The notes beneath the pieces are model-generated. The model did not search any database and was not told the DNA's origin. It saw nothing but the letters and a program-made list of their open reading frames with translations. Positions 26,410 to 35,722 of a DNA stretch of 64,000 nt are shown here, one piece after another. Position 1 is the first letter of the stretch, and every line of letters starts with the position of its first letter. Position numbers and translations under genes: made by a program. The DNA comes from Cyanothece sp. BG0011 (GTDB lineage Bacteria; Cyanobacteriota; Cyanobacteriia; Cyanobacteriales; Microcystaceae), in assembly GCF_003013815.1 (NCBI RefSeq), contig NZ_PRLH01000139.1, positions 1-64,000 on the forward strand, read 5' to 3'.

Positions 26410-28893
26410 ATGAGTCAAATGATTCCCCAATGTGAACAGTTACCTACCCATGTTAATGGTTTATTAGAACTCTTACAGCAAGAACCCACATTGCGATCGC
26501 AACAGAATATTAGTGCCATTGAAGCATCCTTAAGCAAGGCAGTTTCTCCTCAGTTTGAAATTGTTTTCGCCGGGGCCTTTAGTGCCGGAAAATCTATGTT
26601 AATTAATGCGTTATTAGAACGAGAATTATTATATAGTGCCGAAGGCCATGCAACCGGGACAGAATGTCATATTTATTATGCCGAACCGCAACAAGAAAAA
26701 GTGGTTTTAACTTTCTTGAGTGAGGCAGATATCAGGGAACAAGTTAACGTCATTTGTCAAAAATTAAACATTGAGCAAGCCGCTAATATTAATAACCCCG
26801 AAGTTAAACATATTTTAACTGAAATGGGTCAAAAAATCATTGAACAAGAAGGGGGCGAAAGTAAGTCAGAAAAAGCCAAACAAGCTAAAGCTTTAATCTT
26901 GTTATTAGAGGGATTTACCAATAATCGCGATCGCATTCATACTATTAATGCTGCCACTTATTCGATGGAACAATTTAACTTTTCTAACTTGACAGAAGCG
27001 GCAAGTTATGCACGGCGCGGTAGTAATAGTTCGGTGTTGAAACGATTAGATTATTATTGTCATCATCCCCTATTAAAAGATGGTAACGTTTTAGTTGATA
27101 TGCCGGGTATTGATGCACCAGTAAAAAAAGACGCTGAGGCAACTTATAACAAGATTGAACATCCCGATACTTCGGCAGTGGTTTGTGTCTTAAAACCAGC
27201 TTCTGCGGGGGATATGAGTACAGAAGAAACGGAACTTTTAGAGAAGATGCGAGACAATTTAGGCATCCGCGATCGCGTTTTTTATGTATTTAATCGTATT
27301 GATGAAACTTGGTACAATGGCCAACTGCGTCAACGTCTCGATCATTTAATTCAAACTGAGTTTCAAGATACCTCTAGGATACATAAAACCAGTGGATTAT
27401 TAGGCTTTTATGGTAGTCAGGTAAAACAAACGAATAGTAGTACCCGTTTTGGACTAGATACCCTCTTTTCTGAGAGTGTTAAAAGCATGGGAGGGGAAGA
27501 AGAAACCCCCCAATTTGTTAGTGAATTTAACAATTATTGTGCGAATTCAGGTAAGTTAACTCGTACTGATTTCAAAGTATCAGTAAATGGATATGAGACC
27601 CCCAATGAAAATTATGTCCGTATTCTTAGCGAGTGGGGAAACCCTCTCATTAATCAGTTAATTGCTGACAGTGGAATTGAGGAATTTCGAGACTCTATTA
27701 CCCGTTATTTAACGGAAGAAAAACGGCCTCAGCTTTTTTCAACCTTAGCAGATGATTTACAACCCTTGTGCATTGTTTTACGGAAACACTATCTAGATCA
27801 ATACAGAGATTTAGAGAGTCAACCCCGTGAAATTGATGCCATGAAAGCACAAGAGTTAAATCGTCTTAATCATGAGTTACAAGAAGTGGGCATACAGTTT
27901 CGAGATCACATTGCTCATGAAGTTAATGAAATTGTGGTTAATGGAGATCATTACTTTGAAGAAGACTTCAAAAAATTAAAAGCGAGAATGGTGACTCGTT
28001 TGGATGAATTATTACAAACTTTTTCCGTTGAGAATGCCCACCGTCGCGCTGCAATGAGTCATCCCCGTAATTCTACTGTTCCTTTGATTGCCATTTTAGT
28101 CGAGGCTTTGTATTACCTAGCTAATGAGTTAGAGGATGTTTTAGTTGAGGGGGTAAAAACCTTAATTTCTTCCTTTTCTCAGCGACTACTACAGCGAGTT
28201 AAACAACGAGACTACTACGGTAAATTATACCGTTTATTAGGTAATGATGGTGGCATAGAAACCCAGTTACAAGCAGTAGAAAAAACCTTGATCGCTGCCT
28301 TGGTGAGTGAGTCTAAAGTAGAATGCGATCGCTATGTTCGAGAAAGTCCCAGATTTTATGATGAAGGGACTTTTTCTATCTATCAATTTCGTCAAACGTT
28401 ACAACAAACTTCCCAAGGTTATGATTGTAGTAGCATGGTGGAAGCAGAACCCGCGATCCGTCAATTGTTAAAGTTAGATTTTGAACCCAAAGTATCAGCA
28501 ACTATCCGTAAACATTTTCGTCAAACCATTAATATGACCTTAAAAAGTCAATTATTACCCATGGCAGATGAACAAGCAGATAGTATTCTCCAACAGTACG
28601 ATCAAGCAAGAGACTATTTAGGGCAAACCTTAGAACAAGAAGCACAAGAAAAAATTGCTCGTAATATCCGCTTACAGGGAGAAATTAAAGAAAAAATTGC
28701 TACTTATAATAAAGCAATTTCTGGGATTAATAATTGTCTCCAAAGTATGCAAGTTTATGAGCATCAATTACCTTTAATTAATGAGGAAAGTTTACAGCCT
28801 GATGTTACTAAGTCTGATGTTGAAGTAATTAATGTTCCTGTTATCAATAATCACAAATCAGATGTTGACATTGAGGTAGTTGATCTCGTTTAG
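26410..28893 (+). CDS. Bacterial dynamin-like GTPase
   Basis: An 827-residue large GTPase. G1 is GAFSAGKS (residues 55-62), G3 is DMPGID, and G4 is a NRID form (YVFNRIDETWY), all within an N-terminal G domain of about 370 residues. The long C-terminal part is helical (stalk-like), with one hydrophobic stretch (VPLIAILVEALYYLANELED) that could be a membrane paddle, and a final coiled coil (QEAQEKIARNIRLQGEIKEK). Bacterial dynamin-like proteins bind and remodel membranes; roles include thylakoid maintenance and phage or stress defence. Two KGK-domain genes follow in the same direction (70 bp gap), possibly one transcript. Which of the known roles applies cannot be told. Confidence 0.85.
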   Translation: MSQMIPQCEQLPTHVNGLLELLQQEPTLRSQQNISAIEASLSKAVSPQFEIVFAGAFSAGKSMLINALLERELLYSAEGHATGTECHIYYAEPQQEKVVLTFLSEADIREQVNVICQKLNIEQAANINNPEVKHILTEMGQKIIEQEGGESKSEKAKQAKALILLLEGFTNNRDRIHTINAATYSMEQFNFSNLTEAASYARRGSNSSVLKRLDYYCHHPLLKDGNVLVDMPGIDAPVKKDAEATYNKIEHPDTSAVVCVLKPASAGDMSTEETELLEKMRDNLGIRDRVFYVFNRIDETWYNGQLRQRLDHLIQTEFQDTSRIHKTSGLLGFYGSQVKQTNSSTRFGLDTLFSESVKSMGGEEETPQFVSEFNNYCANSGKLTRTDFKVSVNGYETPNENYVRILSEWGNPLINQLIADSGIEEFRDSITRYLTEEKRPQLFSTLADDLQPLCIVLRKHYLDQYRDLESQPREIDAMKAQELNRLNHELQEVGIQFRDHIAHEVNEIVVNGDHYFEEDFKKLKARMVTRLDELLQTFSVENAHRRAAMSHPRNSTVPLIAILVEALYYLANELEDVLVEGVKTLISSFSQRLLQRVKQRDYYGKLYRLLGNDGGIETQLQAVEKTLIAALVSESKVECDRYVRESPRFYDEGTFSIYQFRQTLQQTSQGYDCSSMVEAEPAIRQLLKLDFEPKVSATIRKHFRQTINMTLKSQLLPMADEQADSILQQYDQARDYLGQTLEQEAQEKIARNIRLQGEIKEKIATYNKAISGINNCLQSMQVYEHQLPLINEESLQPDVTKSDVEVINVPVINNHKSDVDIEVVDLV

Positions 28894-28963
28894 ATTTTTC
28901 TAGGGTGGGGAAGACTTACCCTATTTTCTTGTACAAATTTTCAACAATTTTTTGAGGTATATT

Positions 28964-29332
28964 ATGAGTAAGAATCAATTGCTTGAACACAATCACTATT
29001 TCGATAACGATGATGATGTTATTGCTTTTTCTGCTGATTCTCTAGTTAAATTGTCTAAGCTTAAAGAGGTAATCAATTCTTTTATTAAGAGTCGTTTATT
29101 AAAAGTTATGACTGATCATTTTCACCATATAGGAATAAGAGGTGAATTTATTAATAGTTTTGATGTTTTTAAATATGGTCAAAACTGCGAAATATTACAA
29201 GTGGGATCAAATGGCTGGAAAAAAGGAAAAATCAGACTTAAAGTAAGTTTAGAATTTATTCCCGATGAACCAGAAATTAAGGAAATAGAATCACCTTTAG
29301 ATGATATTCGCCAATCGATGAATGAACCATAA
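28964..29332 (+). CDS. KGK-domain protein (copy 1)
   Basis: A 122-residue protein from the ATG at 28964, preceded by GAGGT at 28954-28958. It ends in the cyanobacterial KGK signature: WKKGKIRLKVSLEFIPDEPE, then SPLDDIRQSMNEP. The N-terminal half is acidic (NDDDVIAFSADSLVK) and resembles the start of other KGK proteins. The function of the family is unknown. It lies between the dynamin-like gene and a second KGK gene, the two KGK genes being separated by 75 bp containing a GGTGGGCAATGCCCACC palindrome. Confidence 0.8.
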   Translation: MSKNQLLEHNHYFDNDDDVIAFSADSLVKLSKLKEVINSFIKSRLLKVMTDHFHHIGIRGEFINSFDVFKYGQNCEILQVGSNGWKKGKIRLKVSLEFIPDEPEIKEIESPLDDIRQSMNEP

Positions 29333-29342
29333 ATCTTTGTAA

Positions 29343-29363
29343 GGTGGGCAATGCCCACCCTAC
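29343..29363. repeat. GGTGGGCAATGCCCACC palindrome (family A-like)
   Basis: The palindrome of GGTGGGCA and TGCCCACC arms around a central A is followed by CTAC. An identical copy is at 39585-39605, and a decayed copy lies near 37310. Confidence 0.75.
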
Positions 29364-29407
29364 TAAATGTCTCAAACAAAATTGACCAAAAACTAAACAA
29401 AATTACC

Positions 29408-29773
29408 ATGAATAATAATCCTAATACCAACAATAAAATAGTATTAGACTTGGAAAATAAACCAGATAGTGTTCTGTTATATGGAGACTCTTCTGTAAAA
29501 GTTAATATATTAATCAACAAAATGATTAGTGCTTTTTCAACAGAAGGATATAAGCATTTAATGTCACTGATTTCTCAAATCGCTAGAATACCTTCTAATG
29601 GAAGTGATTGGTTTCATAAAGGCATTTCTTGCGAACTGTTACAACCAGGAGAAAATTGGAAAAAGGGAACCGTTAAAATCAAATTACAATTAGAATTTAT
29701 TCCTGATGAACCCGAACCTGAAACCAATAAGAATGATTCAGTATTAGACGATATTCGTCAATCGATAAATTAA
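29408..29773 (+). CDS. KGK-domain protein (copy 2)
   Basis: A 121-residue paralogue of the preceding gene. The signature is NWKKGTVKIKLQLEFIPDEP, then SVLDDIRQSIN at the C-terminus. The start is set at the ATG at 29408 (MNNNPNTNNKIVLDL), because an upstream in-frame ATG lies inside the palindromic repeat. No strong ribosome site is seen for either. The alignable C-terminal 50 residues and the shared ISCELLQPG/NCEILQVG block show tandem duplication. Function unknown. Confidence 0.75.
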   Translation: MNNNPNTNNKIVLDLENKPDSVLLYGDSSVKVNILINKMISAFSTEGYKHLMSLISQIARIPSNGSDWFHKGISCELLQPGENWKKGTVKIKLQLEFIPDEPEPETNKNDSVLDDIRQSIN

Positions 29774-29789
29774 CAATAATTCTTTGTAG

Positions 29790-29853
29790 GGTGGGTTAAG
29801 TAACCAGTCAATTTAGGGGTTATTCTAACAACTAAATATTTACTTAACCCACC
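29790..29853. repeat. GGTGGGTTAAG...CTTAACCCACC repeat (family B)
   Basis: Arms GGTGGGTTAAG and CTTAACCCACC surround about 42 bp of AT-rich DNA between the KGK pair and the next small gene. GTA precedes the left arm, as in family A palindromes. Confidence 0.7.
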
Positions 29854-29915
29854 ATTTCAACTATAATTATAATATGTTAAATTTACATAAAAGATACAAG
29901 TGCAATATACAAATC

Positions 29916-30113
29916 ATGGAAAATATTACTATTCAAGTTGACCCCAAAATTGCCAAAGCTTACCGAGAAGTTGATGCAAACCAACAGCAAAGGATGGTTC
30001 ATATTTGGAACCTTATTATTGATGAAATGGTAAAAAATGACAACTTTGAAGAAATTGTTCAAGAAATTCGCCAAGAAGCAAAAGAAAAAGGACTCACACC
30101 TGAAATTTTATAG
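29916..30113 (+). CDS. Small antitoxin-like protein
   Basis: A 65-residue protein from the ATG at 29916 (MENITIQVDPKIAKAYREVD), ending EAKEKGLTPEIL. The short beta strand ITIQVDP followed by helices, and the ending EIVQEIRQEAKEKGLTPEIL, are typical of small orphan antitoxin-like proteins common in cyanobacteria, whose usual toxin partner is a PIN or RelE protein. No toxin gene lies next to it, so it may be solitary. An upstream TTG/ATG start would add up to 14 residues but has no ribosome site. Confidence 0.6.
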   Translation: MENITIQVDPKIAKAYREVDANQQQRMVHIWNLIIDEMVKNDNFEEIVQEIRQEAKEKGLTPEIL

Positions 30114-30262
30114 GATGAGTTAACTAAGCAATAAGTTTAATAATTATTTAGATAATTCAAGATTTAACGTACTATTAAGTATTTAAGAAATTTTTCGTCC
30201 TCGAAATCAAATAACGCAAACTCGATATATTATAATCGTACTGAATTGTTGAGGTAGTATTG

Positions 30263-31288
30263 ATGAGAGGTATTGTTAAATCTCTAGGTAACGGTAATGA
30301 TGTCTATAGGGCAACCATTGGCGACGATGACATCTTTGCAGAAGGGGGTAATGACCTTGTGTATGGTGATAGGGGAAAAGACCAACTTTATGGTGGCCAA
30401 GGTAAAGATAGCCTACTGGGAGAAGAAGACGGAGACTATTTAAACGGTGGAGAAGATAGTGATATTCTCGATGGAGGGGAAGGAAATGATTGGCTTTATG
30501 GAGGAGAAGGAAACAGTACCGATTATCTATTTGGAGGAAATGGCGAAGATTTTTTAGTAGGTCATGACGGTGACGACTTTCTGTATGGGGATGACGGTTC
30601 GAGTCCTTGGTATTTTGATGATTTTGATATTGAAAACATCCCAGAAAGGGTTGAACGGTTAGATGATAACGACGAATTAATTCCAGGGTGGTACTTTGAT
30701 GATCTGTTACGGGGTGGTAGAGGGAATGATTTTTTGTTTGGGGAGTTAGGAAAAGATAAACTTTATGGAGATGAGGGTGACGATTATTTAGACGGTGGTA
30801 TAAGAGGAGATACCCTTTATGGCGGAACGGGCAATGATACGTTAATAGGGAATGATGGTTGGGATACGTTAATCGGAGTTGACTGGAATGCTAGTGACCC
30901 CGGAAAATACGAAATAGACATTCTTCAAGGGGATAGTCCCATCGGTTCTTTTGGGAACGAACCCGATGTATTTGTACTAGGAAAGACCAATAAATTATTT
31001 TACGATGATGATAATATTTATAGCACTGGTATTCATGATTATGCTCTAATTAGGGACTTTGATAAAACAGAAGATATCATTCAACTTACTAAATTACCAG
31101 AGTTTGAAATTGGTTCTCAACCTCATTATCGTCTGGGAAGTTCACCGCTTTCGGGGGTACAAGGGACAGCCATTTTTTATGATGATGGTATTAGTAATGG
31201 ACTGCCCTCGGAGTTAATCGCAATTGTTCAATTTCAAGGTGGGCCAACCAATCTTGACTTATCGGACAGCTATTTTACCTATGTTTAA
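30263..31288 (+). CDS. RTX (hemolysin-type) calcium-binding repeat protein
   Basis: A 341-residue acidic protein from the ATG at 30263, with GAGGT 8 bp before it. About residues 20-210 are glycine/aspartate nonapeptide repeats of the GGxGxDxLx type ([20 protein letters not shown]). They form a calcium-bound parallel beta roll. The repeats are broken by an insert rich in aromatic and acidic residues ([20 protein letters not shown]). The C-terminal 120 residues ([34 protein letters not shown]) form the closing domain seen in many cyanobacterial RTX proteins and would carry the type I secretion signal. No signal peptide is present. It is probably exported and bound at the cell surface. No enzyme domain is visible. 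Confidence 0.88.
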   Translation: MRGIVKSLGNGNDVYRATIGDDDIFAEGGNDLVYGDRGKDQLYGGQGKDSLLGEEDGDYLNGGEDSDILDGGEGNDWLYGGEGNSTDYLFGGNGEDFLVGHDGDDFLYGDDGSSPWYFDDFDIENIPERVERLDDNDELIPGWYFDDLLRGGRGNDFLFGELGKDKLYGDEGDDYLDGGIRGDTLYGGTGNDTLIGNDGWDTLIGVDWNASDPGKYEIDILQGDSPIGSFGNEPDVFVLGKTNKLFYDDDNIYSTGIHDYALIRDFDKTEDIIQLTKLPEFEIGSQPHYRLGSSPLSGVQGTAIFYDDGISNGLPSELIAIVQFQGGPTNLDLSDSYFTYV

Positions 31289-31302
31289 GTTAACTTACGG
31301 AT

Positions 31303-31347
31303 GATGAAAGTCTACTCCAGTGTTATAACCTGGAGTAAACTTTCATC
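31303..31347 (+). terminator. Long hairpin after the RTX gene
   Basis: GATGAAAGT and TACTCCAG (31303-31311, 31313-31320) pair with CTGGAGTA and ACTTTCATC (31330-31337, 31339-31347), a 17-bp stem with one mismatch and a 9-base loop. It starts 14 bp after the RTX stop. There is no T-run, so it may be a 3'-end stabiliser rather than a true terminator. Confidence 0.5.
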
Positions 31348-31362
31348 TCATCTCAAAAAATA

Positions 31363-31605
31363 ATGAAGAAAACCCCTAGAATACCCATTCCAAAATCCGT
31401 TAGAGATTATGTTTTTAATAGAGATAACTATCAATGTCAAAGTTGTGGGAAAAAACAACAAGAAACCATCTTAAATATTGATCATATTATTCCTTTAGCC
31501 AAAGGAGGAAGTAATGATATGAGTAACTTACAAACTTTATGTCAAAGTTGTAATCAACAAAAAAAACATCATTTAGACCCTCGTTTTCGTCGTCATTTTA
31601 CCTGA
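31363..31605 (+). CDS. HNH endonuclease-domain protein
   Basis: An 80-residue protein that is almost only an HNH domain. It has two CxxC zinc pairs (CQSCGKK and CQSCNQQ) and the core NIDHIIPLAKGG..NMSNLQTLC-type motif: DHIIPLAKGGSNDMSNLQ gives the His, Asn and final N/H positions of the betabetaalpha-metal fold. Small proteins of this kind are common in cyanobacteria and occur in mobile or repair contexts. It lies downstream of the long hairpin, just before the convergent restriction operon. No partner is evident. Confidence 0.85.
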   Translation: MKKTPRIPIPKSVRDYVFNRDNYQCQSCGKKQQETILNIDHIIPLAKGGSNDMSNLQTLCQSCNQQKKHHLDPRFRRHFT

Positions 31606-31654
31606 AAATTATTGTTATCAATAGCAATTTTTAAGCTATACAATCATCACTATA

Positions 31655-32191
31655 TTAACTTAATAATGTTTCTAATTTGTGTTTTCTTATTTCCCAGTCT
31701 GGCATCATAAGGGTAAGAAATTCATAAAAATGTGGACTATGATCTTGATATTTTAGGTGACACAGTTCATGAATGATGACATAATCAATACAATTGGTAG
31801 AAGCCCGAATTAAGTCTTGATTAATAGTTTCTGAACCGTTTATCTGAGGGGTTTGAATTAAAATATAACCCCCTTTTAGCTTAACTTGCGTATCGATCGC
31901 CGCTTCAATTTTTAGGCGGTATTGTCTCCCTAAATATAAATGTGTTTCTCCACCAACATAACGACGGGAAGGGGTACGAGGAGTAAATTGACTAAAGTAT
32001 TGTTGCTGTTTTATTATCCAATGGGCGCGATGTTTTACCCGTTTAGCAATGGCTTCTAATGGAGTTCCTGTAGGGGCTTTAACGGTAATTTTTTGGTCGG
32101 GATGAACGGATATATCTAGGGTTTTTCTTTGGCTAAAGCTGACTTGATAACTAATATTTTGGCTTCCATAAGTAATTACTTGTTCTATCAT
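31655..32191 (-). CDS. YgjP-like metallopeptidase
   Basis: A 178-residue protein of the YgjP/WLM (DUF45) family. The zinc-protease motif is HELCHLKYQDHSPHFYEFL: HExxH-type HELCH with the downstream His. The N-terminal part (VSFSQRKTLDISVHPDQKI, VKAPTGTPLEAIAKRVKHRA) matches the family. Such genes often follow type I restriction genes, as here: it starts 9 bp after the hsdR stop and should be part of that operon. Its substrate is unknown. Confidence 0.88.
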   Translation of the reverse strand: MIEQVITYGSQNISYQVSFSQRKTLDISVHPDQKITVKAPTGTPLEAIAKRVKHRAHWIIKQQQYFSQFTPRTPSRRYVGGETHLYLGRQYRLKIEAAIDTQVKLKGGYILIQTPQINGSETINQDLIRASTNCIDYVIIHELCHLKYQDHSPHFYEFLTLMMPDWEIRKHKLETLLS

Positions 32192-32200
32192 TTTTATTCT

Positions 32201-35200
32201 TTAATTTCCTAAACGACGACGGGCTAATAATAGGGTTTGTTCAATCAAATTATCCATTTCGTCAGGGGTTAATTTAATCCCTTTGCGATCGCCTAAATCA
32301 TCATATAAAAAATCATCTATTTCATTCATTATTTTTTTGTGAATATCTTCGTTATTTTGCCAATCAACGATACAATAGTTATTGATAATCTCTAAAATAG
32401 CCAAGGTGGTATCTTCGCTGATTTGTTGACACCGTTGGGGATCATTTTCATGGGTGGTAATAAAGGGTTTAATGAGGCCGAAAAAGGCGATCGCATCGGG
32501 GTTGGTTAAGAAGTCTTGGGGGATATCGGTTTGATCGCGGTGTAATATTTTCTCTCGAATCTCTTGGGTTTTTTGGTAATATTCGGCTTCAGATATCCGT
32601 GAGGCGTGATAATCTGCAATAGTTTGGTTAATAAGTTCGGAAAACTCAGAATAAAAGGCGGGATCTTCTTCTAGCTTTTCGTTAATGGTTCGTTTGGTGA
32701 TACTTGCAATTAAGTCTGCTTTGGATGCGTCGGTTTTTTGCTGGGCCAAAGCTGACTCAAAGGAAACGTCGTCAAATAGGTTGAAAGGGGCAACAATTTG
32801 GGTGATTTCTGAAGCATGAAGATGGGTATCGAGTAATTTGCGTATTTTTGGGTCAACATCTCGATAATCAACGGATTCTGAATACAAGAGTTTAACGGCT
32901 GCTTTGAGGTTATGAAACCGTTTTAAGTCTTTTTTATAGGTTGTGATTAAGCTAGGAGGGGTTTTATCAAGAAATTTTTGAGAAGAGAGGGCGATAGATA
33001 AGGTTTTAGAAAATATCGCTAATTTTTCATAAAAATCGTCTCTTTTTTGTTCATCCGATAAAATTCTTTTATACGCTTCTTCATCCTGTGGGTTATCAAC
33101 GGTTTTGAAAATATCGAGTAAATTGGCGTAATGCTGTCCTAGTTTATCAATTTCTACGTCTATATTCTGTAATGTTCCTTTTAAGTCGTTATAATCAAAA
33201 TCTTGCCAAGAACTGTAAGTTTTTAAAGCGTTTTCTATCTCTTCGAGAACTCCCTCATAGTCGATCACATAACCAAAATCTTTAACTTTCTTAGTATAAT
33301 CATCGGAGTAAAGACGGTTAACACGGGCGATCGCTTGTAATAGGGTATGATCTCGTAGTTTACGGGTGAGGTAGAGGACGGTATTACGAGGGGCATCGAA
33401 TCCTGTGATTAATTTATCGACAACTATCAATATTTCGGGGTTATTTCCGTATTTAAAGCTATTAATCACCTGTTCATTGTAATTTTTTTCTGAACCATAA
33501 CGGGCGATCATCTGTTTCCAAAACTTGACGATGAGATCATCGGTGTCTTGGGTGGGATCATCGTTTCCTTCACGGGTGTCTGGGGGGGAAATAATGACCT
33601 CTGAGGAGACATAACCAAACTCATCGAGACATTGTTTATATTTAAGGGCCGTCCGTTTATTGGGGGCGACTAATTGGGCTTTAAACCCTGTATTTTGCCA
33701 AAATTCTCGATAATGTTCGCTAATATCGAAGGCGCGGCTATAAATAACCTGTTCCGCTTGATTTAGTTGACTGATACGGCTATATTTTCGTTTTAAGTCT
33801 GCTTTTTGTGCTTCGTTGAGTCCCTGACAATATCGTTCAAACCAAACATCGAGGGGTCTTTTATTAACCTCTTGTTCAGTATAACGACCTTCATAGACCA
33901 AGGGAACCACGGCCCCGTCTTTCACTGCTTGGTCTATAGTATATTCTGTCCCTGGTATCAGTCCCCCAAACTGACTAAAGGTATTCTTTTCCGTTTTCAT
34001 CAAGGGAGTCCCCGTAAACCCCAAATAACACCCATTGGGGAAGACTTGACGCATCTTCGGATGGAAACTTTGACCATGTTGCGATCGGTGACTTTCATCC
34101 ACTAGAACAAATATATTATCGGATGGGTCTTGGAAGTTACGAATATTAACAGCAGAGGCAAACTTATTAATAATAGTGGTGATAATACTGGCTTTGTTTT
34201 CTTCTATTAAGTCAATTAGATGACGGCCAGATTTGGCTTTTTTGGGGTCAAGTCCACAGTTAGCAAAAGTATCTTTTAATTGAGTGTCTAAGGCTTCTCT
34301 ATCGGTTACTAATATAATACGAGGGTTGATAATTTCGGGGTCTAATGCCAATGCTTTGGCCATCATCACCATTGTCAATGATTTTCCTGATCCTTGAGTT
34401 TGCCAAATAACGCCCCCTTTTCTTTTGCCATTTTCATCATATTCTTTAATGTATTTTAAGAGATTCTTAACAGTAAAATATTGCTGATAACGGGCAATTT
34501 TGCGGATACCTTGATCAAAAAGGGTAAATTGATAAATGAGTTCTAATAATCTTTGACGATAACAGAGACTATATAGGGTTAAGTCTTGGGTGGTAACTAA
34601 TCTTTTGCCTTGGCTTTCCAGTTGCTCAAAATAGTCTTGACATTCGCTAAAACAGGGGGTTTCTTTAAATAGTTTATGTTTATTTTCTGGGGTTAGGGGT
34701 GTATTAATGATCGGTTCAATTTCTGATTCTTGAAATATTTTCTCTTGCCACACTGACCAAAATTTTAACTGTGTTCCTGTGGTGGCATATTTAACAGTAT
34801 TTTTATTCGTAGCAATGAGTAATTGACTATAGATAAATAGTTTGGGGATATAATCATCAGTTTGGTTACGAATCATCTGGGAAATGCCCTCTTTAACTTC
34901 TATTTTTGGGGCTTTACATTCAATAACCACTAAGGGAATACCATTAACAAAGAGAACAATATCAGGGCGGATAGTTTCGTTAAAAGATGTCCTTTCTACG
35001 GTGTACTCTGCGGTGACATGAAACTGATTATTTTCCCAGTTTTTCCAGTCAATATAATTTAGGGTATAGCTTTTACTATTCCCGTCTATGGTTTGTTTTA
35101 AACTGGTTCCCAAGGTAATTAAATCATAAATTTCTTGGTTGTTGCTGAGTAGGTTATTATAGGGTACATTTTTTATTTTTTCGAGTCCAGATTTTATATT

Positions 35201-35413
35201 GTCTTCACTAAATAGATAGTCTTTCCCTTTGTAGTTAATACGATTAATTTCTTTTAGTTTTTTGGTTAAAATATGCTCTAAAATAACGTTACTTGTCTTA
35301 TTATCTCGTTCTTCTAATGCTTGACGTGGGGGTAGATATTCATACCCCATTTGGATGAATAATTGTAAGGCAGGTATTTGGGAACTATGTTTTTCGTCTG
35401 TGTTAAATTTCAT
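32201..35413 (-). CDS. hsdR: Type I restriction enzyme, HsdR subunit
   Basis: A 1070-residue motor/nuclease subunit. The PD-(D/E)xK nuclease lies at about residues 150-170 (RPDIVLFVNG then VVIECKAPK). Next come a SF2 helicase with Walker A QGSGKSLTMV, the DEAD-like DESHRSQHG, FTGTPL, and motif VI ARVNRLY. The C-terminal 300 residues are helical and probably contact HsdM/HsdS. It cuts unmethylated DNA after ATP-driven translocation. It lies downstream of hsdM and hsdS, separated from hsdS by a 309-bp gap full of palindromic repeats, with ygjP following at 9 bp. The gene looks intact. Confidence 0.95.
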   Translation of the reverse strand: MKFNTDEKHSSQIPALQLFIQMGYEYLPPRQALEERDNKTSNVILEHILTKKLKEINRINYKGKDYLFSEDNIKSGLEKIKNVPYNNLLSNNQEIYDLITLGTSLKQTIDGNSKSYTLNYIDWKNWENNQFHVTAEYTVERTSFNETIRPDIVLFVNGIPLVVIECKAPKIEVKEGISQMIRNQTDDYIPKLFIYSQLLIATNKNTVKYATTGTQLKFWSVWQEKIFQESEIEPIINTPLTPENKHKLFKETPCFSECQDYFEQLESQGKRLVTTQDLTLYSLCYRQRLLELIYQFTLFDQGIRKIARYQQYFTVKNLLKYIKEYDENGKRKGGVIWQTQGSGKSLTMVMMAKALALDPEIINPRIILVTDREALDTQLKDTFANCGLDPKKAKSGRHLIDLIEENKASIITTIINKFASAVNIRNFQDPSDNIFVLVDESHRSQHGQSFHPKMRQVFPNGCYLGFTGTPLMKTEKNTFSQFGGLIPGTEYTIDQAVKDGAVVPLVYEGRYTEQEVNKRPLDVWFERYCQGLNEAQKADLKRKYSRISQLNQAEQVIYSRAFDISEHYREFWQNTGFKAQLVAPNKRTALKYKQCLDEFGYVSSEVIISPPDTREGNDDPTQDTDDLIVKFWKQMIARYGSEKNYNEQVINSFKYGNNPEILIVVDKLITGFDAPRNTVLYLTRKLRDHTLLQAIARVNRLYSDDYTKKVKDFGYVIDYEGVLEEIENALKTYSSWQDFDYNDLKGTLQNIDVEIDKLGQHYANLLDIFKTVDNPQDEEAYKRILSDEQKRDDFYEKLAIFSKTLSIALSSQKFLDKTPPSLITTYKKDLKRFHNLKAAVKLLYSESVDYRDVDPKIRKLLDTHLHASEITQIVAPFNLFDDVSFESALAQQKTDASKADLIASITKRTINEKLEEDPAFYSEFSELINQTIADYHASRISEAEYYQKTQEIREKILHRDQTDIPQDFLTNPDAIAFFGLIKPFITTHENDPQRCQQISEDTTLAILEIINNYCIVDWQNNEDIHKKIMNEIDDFLYDDLGDRKGIKLTPDEMDNLIEQTLLLARRRLGN

Positions 35414-35722
35414 TGTCTTAACCAGTTAAAATTATTAACCTAGGGTGGACTTCCGTAAGCGTCAGCCGAACGGTTAGACGGCTATAATTTAGGGTATAAC
35501 AAGAATATCATTATCCGTCGTAACCCACCAACATCTAGTTTTTTGGTGCATTACGCTACGCTAATACACCCTACAATTCTAACAATATACTGTGGTCAAA
35601 CATAACATATCAGGACATAATAGTATTATGTCCCTACAAATATATCCCCGTAGGGGTTTAACACTGTTAAACCCTCTTCTTTCGGAAGTTCAGAAATTTT
35701 TTTTAATGCTGTTTCTAGTAGG
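35414..35722. other. Repeat-filled gap between hsdS and hsdR
   Basis: 309 bp without a gene. It holds a diverged family B repeat (about 35472-35529, arms GGTTAGACGG and CCGTCGTAACC). It also holds two different palindromes: GGACATAATA/TATTATGTCC (35613-35633) and GGGTTTAACA/TGTTAAACCC (35654-35674, preceded by GTAG). The gap may reduce or separate hsdR expression. Confidence 0.7.

Noticed and set aside
29351-29407. Upstream start for the second KGK gene
   Set aside because: It lies inside a palindromic repeat and has no ribosome site; the ATG at 29408 is preferred, though its own site is weak.
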